Shown: piece by piece, positions 8,342 to 15,839 of the stretch
Layout: each line of letters opens with the position of its first letter
Position numbering within the stretch: position 1 is the first letter of the stretch
DNA from: an uncultured Treponema sp.
GTDB taxonomy: Bacteria; Spirochaetota; Spirochaetia; Treponematales; Treponemataceae
Assembly: GCA_900316905.1 (NCBI GenBank)
Contig: ONET01000005.1
Location: 1-64,000 of the forward strand
Direction: 5' to 3'
Length of the DNA: 64,000 nucleotides
Notes under the pieces: generated by a model
Told to the model about the DNA's origin: nothing
Seen by the model: the letters and a program-made list of their open reading frames with translations, nothing else
Database searches by the model: none
Translations under genes and position numbers: made by a program

Positions 8342-9323
8342 TTTTTTCTCCGTCCTGATTAGGGAACATCCAAAAATCAAAAAAGTTATACCATTGATAC
8401 GGATATTTTTGCGCAAAGAATTCCAAGTGGCGGACGTACTCGGCGCACAAATCGTCGGCCCGCTTGTCGCGATCCTTGCGGCCGCCGCCAACTTGGCTTT
8501 TGGCCTTTACGACATACATCTCGCATTCCCGCTTTAAAACCAGATTTCCTTTCCTAAAGCCCCAAACAAAATAAACCGGCGCGGCCACCAAGTCCGCCAA
8601 GACATAGGCGCCGTAGGAAAAGGGAGCGCTCTTTCCCAAAAAGTCGTGCGTCAAAACCCTTTCGCTTTTGTCCTTGCTAAGCCGGTCTCCGGAACAAACT
8701 ACAAGGCCGCCTGATTTTATCGTGTCCAGTATAGTTTCCATCGTGGCGGGAGTGATGTCGTTCACGTTTATCATGTTCAAAGTGTAGCCCGCGCTCATTT
8801 TGTTCATCGCCTGCGTGAAGTTTGAAGAAACGTCCATGTCCGAAAAAACAACCATCGGAATGCTGTCGCGCTTGACTCCGATTTGGCTCTTGTTGGCCAG
8901 CGAACGCAAAATTTCAAAGTCGCCCAAATGCGACACAATCAAGAAAGCGCCCTGTCCCTTGTTCAACTGTTCGATCAAAAGAGAAACGTCGTCGTCATTA
9001 AAGTGAATGTTTTCAAACGGAACGGGATTTGTCCAGCAGTCAATCTTTTCCACCAAAGTCACGGCAAAAGCGGCCACTTGGCGCAGGGGCTTCACTTTCT
9101 TAAAGGTGGAACTGTAGCCGCGCAAGACGCGTTGGTAGCGCAAGCTTTCGCGGCGGCAACGCTTGTCAAAAATAAAAAAGTAAAGGGCCGCGCAATATGT
9201 AATGAAATTTACAAGCCAGCGGGGCAAATGCTTGAGGCACCAAAATGTCAAACGATATGGCCTTGTGGAAGTTGACGCCTCTTTTTCGCCAAACCATTCC
9301 TTTCCGCCTTTATTCTTTTTCAT
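8331..9323 (-). CDS. LpxL/HtrB-type lipid acyltransferase
   Basis: A 330-residue membrane-associated acyltransferase of the lauroyl/myristoyl (LpxL) family. The catalytic H-x4-E motif is in LIVSHLGDFEILRSL, followed by substrate-binding stretches such as SGGLVVCSGDRLSKD and YVLADLVAAPVYFVWGFRKG. In aryl polyene loci this domain, often fused to a glycosyltransferase, helps attach the polyene to its lipid anchor. Here the two activities are separate genes with a four-base ATGA overlap. I take the ATG at 9323 because longer upstream frames only shadow the glycosyltransferase gene. Confidence 0.85.
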   Translation of the reverse strand: MKKNKGGKEWFGEKEASTSTRPYRLTFWCLKHLPRWLVNFITYCAALYFFIFDKRCRRESLRYQRVLRGYSSTFKKVKPLRQVAAFAVTLVEKIDCWTNPVPFENIHFNDDDVSLLIEQLNKGQGAFLIVSHLGDFEILRSLANKSQIGVKRDSIPMVVFSDMDVSSNFTQAMNKMSAGYTLNMINVNDITPATMETILDTIKSGGLVVCSGDRLSKDKSERVLTHDFLGKSAPFSYGAYVLADLVAAPVYFVWGFRKGNLVLKRECEMYVVKAKSQVGGGRKDRDKRADDLCAEYVRHLEFFAQKYPYQWYNFFDFWMFPNQDGEKNGN

Positions 9324-10081
9324 CGCGCCTCTTCTTGTCTTCTTTGCTTTATTTTTCGCGCCATCAGCCAAGGAAAGCGCAGGCACATTCCGACAGTAAG
9401 CCGCGCGAACATGAACGAAATGTGAATGTTGTCGCGCACCACGCGGAAATTGGACTTTCCTCCGACTGGATATGTCACGCGAACATTCTTGTAAATCACG
9501 GGAACGCCCGCCCAAATAAGCCTTACTAAAATTTCCGAGTCAAAGCCCATGTGGCTGTCTATCCACGCGCTCTTGCAAATCTTGTAAAAGGCTTCCACCG
9601 GATAAATTCGGTAGCCGCACATAGAGTCGGGAATCTTTCCCTTGCTCAGCGCGACAAATTCCGTCCAAGCGTTGCTGATTTTCTTTGCCTTTGCGCGCGC
9701 GGCCGGAAGCGAAGAGTCAAATTGCGGGCAACCGCAAATCAAGGCGTTTGGGTTGGCTTTTGAGGCTTCCAAAAATTCCTTGCAGGCGGACTTGGTGTCG
9801 TGCTGGCCGTCCGCGTCTATTTGGAACAAGTGCGTGATTCCCATTTTGCGCGCTTCTTTGACGGCGCGGCAAACCGAATATCCTTTTCCGCGGTTGCGCT
9901 TGTTTACGATTACCGTCACATCGTTATATTCGCGCGCGGCGGCGGCGATGCAATCTTTGTTGGCTTGGTCGTTTCCGTCGTCAATGACCAAAATAGGAAG
10001 CTTGTATTGGGCGAGCGCTCCAACAACCGAGCCAAGAGTGTCACCATGATTGTATACTGGAATTACAAATGCCTGCCGCAT
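9320..10081 (-). CDS. Family 2 glycosyltransferase of the APE-like locus
   Basis: A 253-residue GT-A fold enzyme. The N-terminus IPVYNHGDTLGSVV with VIDDGND binds the nucleotide sugar, and FQIDADGQHD supplies the metal-binding DXD-type motif. A WIDSHMGFDSEILVRLIWAG stretch resembles the acceptor region of polyprenyl-phosphate type GT2 enzymes. It starts six bases after the dehydratase stop and overlaps the acyltransferase start by four bases. In E. coli-type APE clusters GT2 and acyltransferase are a single fused protein, so this locus has the unfused arrangement. Confidence 0.87.
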   Translation of the reverse strand: MRQAFVIPVYNHGDTLGSVVGALAQYKLPILVIDDGNDQANKDCIAAAAREYNDVTVIVNKRNRGKGYSVCRAVKEARKMGITHLFQIDADGQHDTKSACKEFLEASKANPNALICGCPQFDSSLPAARAKAKKISNAWTEFVALSKGKIPDSMCGYRIYPVEAFYKICKSAWIDSHMGFDSEILVRLIWAGVPVIYKNVRVTYPVGGKSNFRVVRDNIHISFMFARLTVGMCLRFPWLMARKIKQRRQEEAR

Positions 10082-10087
10082 CTTTCG

Positions 10088-10450
10088 TCAATTTCCGAGC
10101 GAAAAGGCTCCGCTTGAATAAGTTTTGCTTTCTTCGGGATTCGTAAATTTGTATGCATAAGAATTTTTCTCCGAATTGTATTTTACGTTCAGCCTGACTG
10201 TGTAGCCCGGAAAAATCGGGGCGCCAAATTTTGTCCGCTTTGTGGCGATTGCGTATCCCTTGTCACCAAAATACTTTTTGGCAAAATGCATCATAAGATC
10301 GATTTGAGCCACGGCGGGAAGCAAGTGGATTTCTGGAAAATGTCCGTCAAAAAAATCACATTCTTCGGTAAGCGAAAACTCCAGCGTAAATGAGTCGTCG
10401 CTTTTGCTTATCAATGTTTCCGGCGCGATTTTGTGGTCTTCTAAATACAT
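10088..10450 (-). CDS. Hotdog 3-hydroxyacyl-ACP dehydratase, ApeI-like
   Basis: A 120-residue single hotdog domain. CDFFDGHFPEIHLLPAVAQI contains the catalytic GHFP histidine followed by the P-A-V-A-Q helix, close to FabA/FabZ but shorter. It would remove water from 3-hydroxyacyl-ACP to leave the trans double bonds of a conjugated chain. Clusters for aryl polyenes carry two dehydratases of different type, one in the ApeI position (this gene) and one in the ApeP position (13055-13549). It is the first gene after the inserted XRE regulator. Confidence 0.75.
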   Translation of the reverse strand: MYLEDHKIAPETLISKSDDSFTLEFSLTEECDFFDGHFPEIHLLPAVAQIDLMMHFAKKYFGDKGYAIATKRTKFGAPIFPGYTVRLNVKYNSEKNSYAYKFTNPEESKTYSSGAFSLGN

Positions 10451-10489
10451 TCCGACATTATAACGCTTTATAAGGATAAATTCAACTGT

Positions 10490-10870
10490 TTAGCGTTCGC
10501 GGCGGCGGGCATTGTAACCGCGCATCGTAAGCTCGCCAGAGACGCGCCGCAATATTTCTTCGGAAATTTCCTTGTATGAATCTTGTATGACTTTTTTTAC
10601 AGAATCGTTTATGGCAAGCCTAAGTTCCTTGTCCATTGAAAATTTCATGTCCGGCTCATTGTAGATTTCGGCAGGCTTTTTGTTGAAGAGGTTGCAAAGA
10701 TTGGCAAGTATTTCGTCGCTGATTCCAGTTTTTCCGCCCTCGATGTTGGCGATATGAGAAGTGGAAAAGCCAAGCCTTTCAGCAAGAAGATCCTGCGTCC
10801 AACCAGCCTCTATGCGAAATCGCTTGACATTTTGACCAACGGCTTTCCTTATACTCTGAATGTTAGTCAT
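10490..10870 (-). CDS. XRE-family regulator inside the APE-like locus
   Basis: A 126-residue protein with an N-terminal helix-turn-helix (VKRFRIEAGWTQDLLAERLG, then FSTSHIANIEGGKTGIS) and a C-terminal helical part (about 75-126) with basic end ARRRER that could dimerise. The ATG at 10870 is preferred to an upstream ATG because a copy of the operator motif covers it. An 18-bp perfect palindrome is at 10915-10932 just downstream of a TATAAT box (10934-10939). The gene lies between a ketosynthase and a dehydratase gene, so it probably controls itself and the downstream half of the pathway. It has 40 bases to the next gene. Confidence 0.82.
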   Translation of the reverse strand: MTNIQSIRKAVGQNVKRFRIEAGWTQDLLAERLGFSTSHIANIEGGKTGISDEILANLCNLFNKKPAEIYNEPDMKFSMDKELRLAINDSVKKVIQDSYKEISEEILRRVSGELTMRGYNARRRER

Positions 10871-10914
10871 AGCGCTAAGGTAAAACATCGGCCTAAAATT
10901 TAGAATAGACCTCA

Positions 10915-10939
10915 AGTCATAGCGCTATGACTATTATAA
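10915..10939 (-). promoter_or_regulatory. XRE promoter and palindromic operator
   Basis: A TATAAT box (minus strand, 10934-10939) is followed at once by AGTCATAGCGCTATGACT, a perfect 18-bp palindrome at 10915-10932. The half-sequence AGTCATAGCGCTA recurs at 10865-10877 across the start codon of the XRE gene. Self-repression by that regulator is inferred. Confidence 0.65.
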
Positions 10940-10943
10940 AACA

Positions 10944-12191
10944 TTACACGCGCTTGAAAATCAGCGACGTGTTCACTCCGCCAAAGGCAAAGTTGTTTGA
11001 CATCACTATGTCGGTTTGAATCTCGCGGCCGCTTCCCATGATGTAGTCAAGCTTTCCGCATTCGGGGTCAAGGTTGGCTTCGGTCAAGTTGAGCGTCGGG
11101 TGGAACCAGCCGTCGCGCATCATGTTGATTGCTACCCAAGCCTCAATCGTTCCGCAGGCGCCGAGCGTGTGGCCCGTGTAGCTCTTTGTTGAGCTGATTG
11201 GAACGGCGCGCTTGAAGACGGCTTCGGTGGCGGTCGTCTCGGCGACGTCTCCGTGGCCGGTCGCCGTTCCGTGCGCGTTTATGTAGCCGATTTGGTCAGG
11301 GCTGATTCCCGCGTCTTCGATGGCAAGCGCGATGGCCTTTCCCATCGTGTCGGGGTTGGGAGTCGTGATGTGGTTTCCGTCCTGGTTGGTGCCAAAGCCG
11401 ATGATTTCGGCGTAAATCTTCGCGCCGCGCGCCTTGGCGTGCTCGTACTCTTCCAAAATAAGGGTTCCGGCGCCTTCTCCGATTACCAAGCCGTCGCGTT
11501 CCTTGCTAAAAGGACTGGGGCTTGTTTTGGGCGCGTCGTTCTTTACGCTGGCCGCGAAAAGCGTGTCAAAAATATCCGAGTCGGCGGCGCTCAATTCCTC
11601 CGCTCCGCCGGCAACCATCATGTCTTGAAAGCCGTAAGCGATTTGCTCGTAAGAGTAGCCGATTGACTGGCTTCCCGAAGTGCAGGCGGTGTTGGTGGTG
11701 ATGATGCGGCCGCGAATCTGGAAGTAAACGCTAAGGTTTGATGCGGCGGTTTGCGGCATCGCGCGGACGTATGTCGTGGCGTTCATCTTTGAGCAGTCGT
11801 CGTGCTCAAGCATGTGGCAGAACTCCATGTTGGCGTCCATGCTTCCCATGCAGGAACCGTAAGAAATTCCCGTGCGGCCGTTGTGCAATTCCTCGGCGAC
11901 CACTCCGTCGGCGGAAACCAATCCCGCCATGCGAAGCGCGTCGTCCGTGGCTTGCAAGGCCAGGCGCGAAACGCGGCCCATCGACCTTGTCTTTTTGCGG
12001 TCGTACTTTCGCAAGTCCTTTGTGTAAGGAGCGGCCAAGCGCGTGTTCATTCCAACGCCGTAGCGGTCCCAGTCATCCATGCGGACGACGCAGTTTTGCA
12101 AGCCCTTGAGGGTAGTCAAAATTTCCGGCCAAGTGTCGCCGAGCGACGAGCAAATTCCGGCTCCTGTGATTACAACTCTTCTTTTATTCAT
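10944..12191 (-). CDS. Beta-ketoacyl-ACP synthase II-type ketosynthase, ApeR-like
   Basis: A 415-residue FabF-type condensing enzyme with the complete Cys-His-His triad: C170 in TNTACTSGSQ, H307 in NAHGTATGHGD and H341 in KSYTGHTLGACG. It extends an acyl or aryl primer with malonyl-ACP by decarboxylative condensation. The start at 12191 follows the ketoreductase stop by one base, with GGAGG upstream. The order KS-dehydratase-ketoreductase-KS in this half of the locus matches the ApeO-P-Q-R block of aryl polyene clusters. A housekeeping FabF is less likely given the neighbours and the second ketosynthase. Confidence 0.9.
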   Translation of the reverse strand: MNKRRVVITGAGICSSLGDTWPEILTTLKGLQNCVVRMDDWDRYGVGMNTRLAAPYTKDLRKYDRKKTRSMGRVSRLALQATDDALRMAGLVSADGVVAEELHNGRTGISYGSCMGSMDANMEFCHMLEHDDCSKMNATTYVRAMPQTAASNLSVYFQIRGRIITTNTACTSGSQSIGYSYEQIAYGFQDMMVAGGAEELSAADSDIFDTLFAASVKNDAPKTSPSPFSKERDGLVIGEGAGTLILEEYEHAKARGAKIYAEIIGFGTNQDGNHITTPNPDTMGKAIALAIEDAGISPDQIGYINAHGTATGHGDVAETTATEAVFKRAVPISSTKSYTGHTLGACGTIEAWVAINMMRDGWFHPTLNLTEANLDPECGKLDYIMGSGREIQTDIVMSNNFAFGGVNTSLIFKRV

Positions 12192-12192
12192 G

Positions 12193-12930
12193 TTAGATGA
12201 TTCCTCCATTAACATTTATCACTTGTCTTGTTATGTATGACGCTCCCTCAGAAAGAAGGAAGACGGCGGCGCTGGCGATTTCTTCCGGCTTTCCGGCGCG
12301 CTGCATCGGGATTGTCGGCAAAATCATGTCGAGCGGCGCGTCCTTAATCATTTCGGTTTCGATGACGCCGGGCGCGATGCAGTTTACAGTAATCTTTCTC
12401 TTGGCCAATTCAACGGCAAGCGCTTTTGTGGCGCCGATGATTCCGGCCTTTGAAGCGCTGTAGTTTACTTGGCCGCGGTTTCCCATGACGCCGCTTACCG
12501 ACGCGATTGTGATGATGCGGCCCTTCTTTTGGCGGCACATCGGCATCACGAGCGGCTGGATCACGTTGTAAAAGCCGTCAAGGTTTGTGTGGATGACGGC
12601 GTCCCAGCTTTCGGCGGTCATTCCGGGAAAGGCGGCGTCGCGGCAAATGCCCGCGTTTTGCACGATTCCCCAAAGCGCGCCGTTGGCTTCCGTCCAGGCG
12701 TTGAGCTTGGCCTCGCAGTCGGCGCGGTCGCTAAGGTTGAACTGAATCAATTCGCCGGAACCGCCCGCCGCCTTTATTTGCTCAAGGACAGCCTCGGCCT
12801 TTTCCTTTCCGTGATTGTAGTGGGCGACCACATAATAGCCTTCCTTGGCGGCGGCAAGCGCGATCGCAGCGCCGATTCCGCCAGAGGCTCCGGTCACCAA
12901 AACTTTTTTTCCTGCGTTCTCTTCGCTCAT
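12193..12930 (-). CDS. 3-oxoacyl-ACP reductase, FabG-type (ApeQ-like)
   Basis: A 245-residue short-chain dehydrogenase with the NADP-binding TGASGGIG (13-20), the NAG motif and the catalytic S144, Y157 and K161 (in SVSG and YSASK). It would reduce the 3-oxo group made by the ketosynthases. It is translated with the ketosynthase that follows one base later. About 120 bases with two GC-rich hairpins separate it from the dehydratase gene upstream, which may loosen coupling inside the operon. Confidence 0.92.
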   Translation of the reverse strand: MSEENAGKKVLVTGASGGIGAAIALAAAKEGYYVVAHYNHGKEKAEAVLEQIKAAGGSGELIQFNLSDRADCEAKLNAWTEANGALWGIVQNAGICRDAAFPGMTAESWDAVIHTNLDGFYNVIQPLVMPMCRQKKGRIITIASVSGVMGNRGQVNYSASKAGIIGATKALAVELAKRKITVNCIAPGVIETEMIKDAPLDMILPTIPMQRAGKPEEIASAAVFLLSEGASYITRQVINVNGGII

Positions 12931-13054
12931 AAGTTTATAACTCCTTATAGTTCGGCTGTTCGCGCGAGCTTGGTTGCGAGCGCGATTGCCCGCCCGCGTG
13001 AGCGGGCAAGTAAATCATTTCTTATCGCAAAACGGCAACGCCGTAATGTTGCCG
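12931..13054 (-). repeat. Intergenic hairpin element C, copy 1
   Basis: This 124-base gap holds TTGCCCGC paired with GCGGGCAA (about 12987-13010) and GGCAAC paired with GTTGCC (about 13033-13054). On the minus strand the stretch around 12994-13025 resembles the plus strand at about 63340-63367 (AAAT-ATT-x-CTTG-CCGCTCACGCGG), so it is a dispersed repeat. It separates the ketoreductase and dehydratase genes. Confidence 0.4.
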
Positions 13055-13549
13055 CTAGTGTGTATACAAAATTTTTAGGTCGTCCGTTTCCATAACCGTG
13101 ACAATCGTAGAGATGACAGGCTCACCGGGCATCTCGCTGTAGTAGGCCTCGCCCGAATAAGTCAAAATGTCTTCCATCTCGTCTACCTTCTTGATTTTTA
13201 CATGGACGCTAGTTCCCGCCTTAAAAAACGGAACCTTGGCCGTGTAATTCAAAAGGCTCAGCAAAAATCCGGGACGCGGCGGCTTTCCGATTTCGTAGCC
13301 GGTCACGCCGCTCAAAGCGCTTATGCTTTGGGCAATCATTTCAAAGGCCACATACGACGGAACTCCGTCCATTTCCTTATCATAAAAGATATGCTCCTTT
13401 GTTACAAGGGAGTCGCTTTCCAGCGTGCGCGCGTCCGTGTCGTGCTGGGTCAAGCGGTCAAGCAAGAACATTTTGCTCTTGTGCGGAAGCAAGTTGATCA
13501 ACTGCTCCGCCGGAACAGTTTGCGGCAATGTGTAAAGTTTTTCAGCCAT
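13055..13549 (-). CDS. FabZ-like hotdog dehydratase, ApeP-like
   Basis: A 164-residue hotdog protein. The N-terminal LINLLPHKSKMFLLDRL and the central VPSYVAFEMIAQSISALSG are typical of the ApeP/FabZ-like 3-hydroxyacyl-ACP dehydratase found between the ketosynthase and ketoreductase genes of aryl polyene and flexirubin clusters. The classical FabZ GHFP is not present, as is usual for this subgroup. It overlaps the upstream ketosynthase by eight bases, showing tight coupling. Confidence 0.78.
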   Translation of the reverse strand: MAEKLYTLPQTVPAEQLINLLPHKSKMFLLDRLTQHDTDARTLESDSLVTKEHIFYDKEMDGVPSYVAFEMIAQSISALSGVTGYEIGKPPRPGFLLSLLNYTAKVPFFKAGTSVHVKIKKVDEMEDILTYSGEAYYSEMPGEPVISTIVTVMETDDLKILYTH

Positions 13550-14822
13550 TTGTTTTTCCTATAATTAAACTTACGTTGCATCCGCCAAATCCAAAGGAGT
13601 TTGACATGCAAACGTTTATTCGCTTGTTGAATTTTGTCTCCGGCCCAATCAAGTTTAGGCGGGGAAGATCCGGGTCGTAATTTCCGTCGTAAACATGAAG
13701 CGGCAATTTTATTTCGGCGGAACTTTTTTTGTCGTTGTTCACGATGGAACAGTAGCAAGCGGCAAGCTCCACCGAGCTGGACGCGCCGAGCGTGTGGCCC
13801 GTCATCGGCTTTGTGGAACTTGCGGGAACGGCGGCGGCAAGGCTTCCAAAAACCTGGGCCACAGCCTTGGCCTCCATGCTGTCATTGAGCCTTGTTCCAG
13901 TGCCGTGTAAATTTACATAATCAATCTTGCTTGCGTCCAAGCCCGCAAAGGTCAAGGCCTCATTCATAGCGCAAAAGGCGCCGCTTCCGTCAGCAAGCGG
14001 GGCCGTCATGTGGCTTGCGTCGGCGCTTTCGCCCCAGCCCAAAAGCGCGATTGGCGCGGCAGGCGAGCCAAGCCCGGTCGTAGTTCCCGGCGCGGTGGAC
14101 ATACCGCCGCCGCAACTTGCTCCGACCAAATCCTTGTCCTTTGACAAAAGAAAAAACGCGGCGCCTTCGCCAAGCGTGATGCCGGAACGGGCGGCGCTAA
14201 AGGGATTGGTCTTTGTTTCGCTCACCGCTTCCAAAGAGTCAAAGCCCAATAAAACTGTGTCGCTCGCCACGTCAACGCCGCCGCATATCGCCGCGTCAAC
14301 GATTCCAGCTTGGACCAACTGCGCCGCCTTGATTGTCGCGCTTCCACTGGACGAACAGGCGGTGGCAAAAACATAGGCCGGCCCCGCAAGGCCAAATTTT
14401 TCCTTTATATATGTGGCCGGATAGTCGGCGCCTTGAATCTCCAGCGAATAGTATTTTGGAAAGGCGCCTTTTTCAAAATACTCGCGGTGGCCGGCCACGG
14501 AAAGCTCCGAGCCATTGTCGCAGCAGCCCACGCAAACTGCAATGCGGGCGGCGCCGTATTTTTGCTTGGCGGCCTGGACAGCCGGCGCGATTTGCTCCAG
14601 CGCGGCGTCTTCTATTTGAATTGCGCGCATGTCGTAGCGGGCGGAAGTTTTTTTGAGCGCGCCTTCGCGAATCTTCGCCGCGTAAAATTCGCGCCCAGAA
14701 TGAGTCTTAACTTTAACCAGCCCGTCTTGGCTTCCTGTCGTAAGCGAGCGCCAAAAGTCCGCGGCGTTGTTTCCAGCCGCGCAGGCGATTCCCGGTTCCG
14801 ACAAAAAAAGCGTTTCTTTCAC
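13542..14822 (-). CDS. Beta-ketoacyl synthase, first gene of the APE-like operon (ApeO-like)
   Basis: A ketosynthase of about 426 residues with an intact triad: C156 in ATACSSSGSA, H306 in LHGTGTRLND and H343 in KPMTGHTLGAS (numbered from the GTG at 14822). It diverges clearly from FabF, as expected for the second KS of an aryl polyene cluster. I propose the GTG at 14822. A TATAAT box (14829-14834) ends exactly six bases upstream and there is no Shine-Dalgarno, so the message is probably leaderless. A TTG at 14837 would overlap the promoter. The divergent neighbour is an unrelated small lipoprotein. Confidence 0.88.
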   Translation of the reverse strand: MKETLFLSEPGIACAAGNNAADFWRSLTTGSQDGLVKVKTHSGREFYAAKIREGALKKTSARYDMRAIQIEDAALEQIAPAVQAAKQKYGAARIAVCVGCCDNGSELSVAGHREYFEKGAFPKYYSLEIQGADYPATYIKEKFGLAGPAYVFATACSSSGSATIKAAQLVQAGIVDAAICGGVDVASDTVLLGFDSLEAVSETKTNPFSAARSGITLGEGAAFFLLSKDKDLVGASCGGGMSTAPGTTTGLGSPAAPIALLGWGESADASHMTAPLADGSGAFCAMNEALTFAGLDASKIDYVNLHGTGTRLNDSMEAKAVAQVFGSLAAAVPASSTKPMTGHTLGASSSVELAACYCSIVNNDKKSSAEIKLPLHVYDGNYDPDLPRLNLIGPETKFNKRINVCMSNSFGFGGCNVSLIIGKTNG

Positions 14823-14834
14823 GCGGGAATTATA
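14820..14834 (-). promoter_or_regulatory. Leaderless promoter of the APE-like operon
   Basis: TATAAT (14829-14834) is followed by six bases and GTG (14820-14822). The same spacing is seen before the starts at 33120, 37581, 46566 and 57387. The -35 region is poor (TTCCAT at 17 bases), so an activator may be needed. Confidence 0.5.
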
Positions 14835-14891
14835 CAAAATCCGGCGGAATTATGGAAGAGCCGCCCTGCAAACAAAAACACGAGCAGCTAC

Positions 14892-14919
14892 TTGCATAAA
14901 TACTTTTTTTTTGTATAGT
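14892..14919 (+). promoter_or_regulatory. Promoter of small lipoprotein gene
   Basis: TTGCAT, 16 bases including a T-rich run, TATAGT. The preceding CACGAGCAGCTACTTGC is nearly the same as CACGAGCGGCTACTTGC before the lipoprotein gene at 24868, indicating a common origin of the two promoters. Confidence 0.6.
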
Positions 14920-14951
14920 CTTACTCAAAACTAATTTGAGGAGGCTTTTGT

Positions 14952-15269
14952 ATGAAAAAAGCTTTGTTGGCTCTTGTCGCCGCCCTATTGGTCATGATTG
15001 TGACCGGCTGCACGGCAATGAATTTTGTATCGGACGCGGGACAGTTCCCCGCCGATTCTTCTAGCTATCAAGTTTTGGGCAGAGTTGAACTTGAAAAGAC
15101 ATCCGCCGGTTTGTCAGGCTACAAGGATCTCTTTAACAAGGCAAAAAAAGAGTACCCCGAAGCCGACGACATTGTGAACGTAAAAGTCAACGTCCAGACA
15201 ACTAAGATTTTGTTCATCTTCAGATTCAACACATACGAACTTAGCGGCATCGCTATTAAGTATAAATAA
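14952..15269 (+). CDS. Small lipoprotein of unknown function
   Basis: A 105-residue lipoprotein with signal peptide MKKALLALVAALLVMIVTGC. The VTGC lipobox gives acylation of C20. The mature part ends in a beta-rich stretch (VNVKVNVQTTKILFIFRFNT, then YELSGIAIKYK) that recalls TRL-like small lipoproteins, though I cannot place it firmly. A GAGGAGG site precedes the ATG. The promoter is TTGCAT (14892-14897), a 16-base spacer and TATAGT (14914-14919). The region upstream is similar to the one before the lipoprotein gene at 24868. A strong terminator follows. Confidence 0.8.
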   Translation: MKKALLALVAALLVMIVTGCTAMNFVSDAGQFPADSSSYQVLGRVELEKTSAGLSGYKDLFNKAKKEYPEADDIVNVKVNVQTTKILFIFRFNTYELSGIAIKYK

Positions 15270-15302
15270 CGACTGACCAAAATAAGTTTTGCAAGTTTTA
15301 GG

Positions 15303-15331
15303 AACGGCGGTCCATTCGACCGCCGTTTTTT
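15303..15331 (+). terminator. Rho-independent terminator
   Basis: AACGGCGGTC and GACCGCCGTT form a 10-bp stem around a five-base loop, followed by a T-run. It ends the lipoprotein gene at 14952. Confidence 0.88.
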
Positions 15332-15379
15332 GCGTTATAGGCCAGCGCGGAACTTATGCATATCGCTAAAAGTTTATAT

Positions 15380-15637
15380 TTAAGCGCTTTCGCGCGCCAG
15401 TTCCCAAATCAAAAAAGCGTTGTTTTTTATGTAGTTTTCCAAATCAAAAAGTTCGTCTTCGGAAAAACCGTAAGTTTTGCAGAACATATTGTTGGGCAGC
15501 TTGCCTTCCGCAAAATCAAATCCGCCTTTGTCATTCGGTCGTTCAAAGCGAAAGTCGATTTCATCAAAAACGCCGTTCTTATGAATTTTTGAGAAAGTGA
15601 GAACCACGCCGTCAACTGTGCTGTAGTAAATGCCCAT
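15380..15637 (-). CDS. Small acidic protein of unknown function
   Basis: An 85-residue cytoplasmic protein with no recognised domain: it starts MGIYYSTVDGVVLTFSKIHK and is rich in D, E and F. The very good ribosome site AGGAGGA six bases before the ATG makes it a real gene rather than a chance frame. A TATAAT-type box is at about 15717-15722. It is a single gene between two terminators. Confidence 0.65.
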   Translation of the reverse strand: MGIYYSTVDGVVLTFSKIHKNGVFDEIDFRFERPNDKGGFDFAEGKLPNNMFCKTYGFSEDELFDLENYIKNNAFLIWELARESA

Positions 15638-15780
15638 ATGTTCCTCCTAAATTCCAAAATACTGAACCCAGCCCATGAAATCCATTAACGCCTTTGGCAT
15701 TCACAATCTCCTTAATTATAATATAGCGCGAATTTTCAATTTTTTCAACATAATTAAAAAGCTTCCCGCTCACGCCGTTC

Positions 15781-15809
15781 TTGACACAAGGCCTTTAAAT
15801 GACTAATAT
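15781..15809 (+). promoter_or_regulatory. Promoter of amino-acid-binding lipoprotein gene
   Basis: Consensus TTGACA, a 17-base spacer and TAATAT, 30 bases before the start codon at 15840. Confidence 0.7.
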
Positions 15810-15839
15810 TTTTTTATTCATATTTTTATGGAGAACATT

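Noticed and set aside
11738-12200. Two overlapping plus-strand frames opposite the ketosynthase gene
   Set aside because: They are antisense to the conserved FabF-type gene with intact triad. Composition is arginine/proline-heavy and no start signal is present.
10944-14822. Housekeeping type II fatty acid synthesis operon
   Set aside because: There is no ACP, FabD or FabH. Instead there are two ketosynthases, two unlike dehydratases, glycosyl- and acyltransferases and a LolA-like protein, which fit a dedicated polyene lipid pathway better.
15427-15657. A 76-codon minus-strand frame overlapping the small gene at 15380-15637
   Set aside because: The competing 85-codon frame has AGGAGGA at the right distance and a more protein-like composition.
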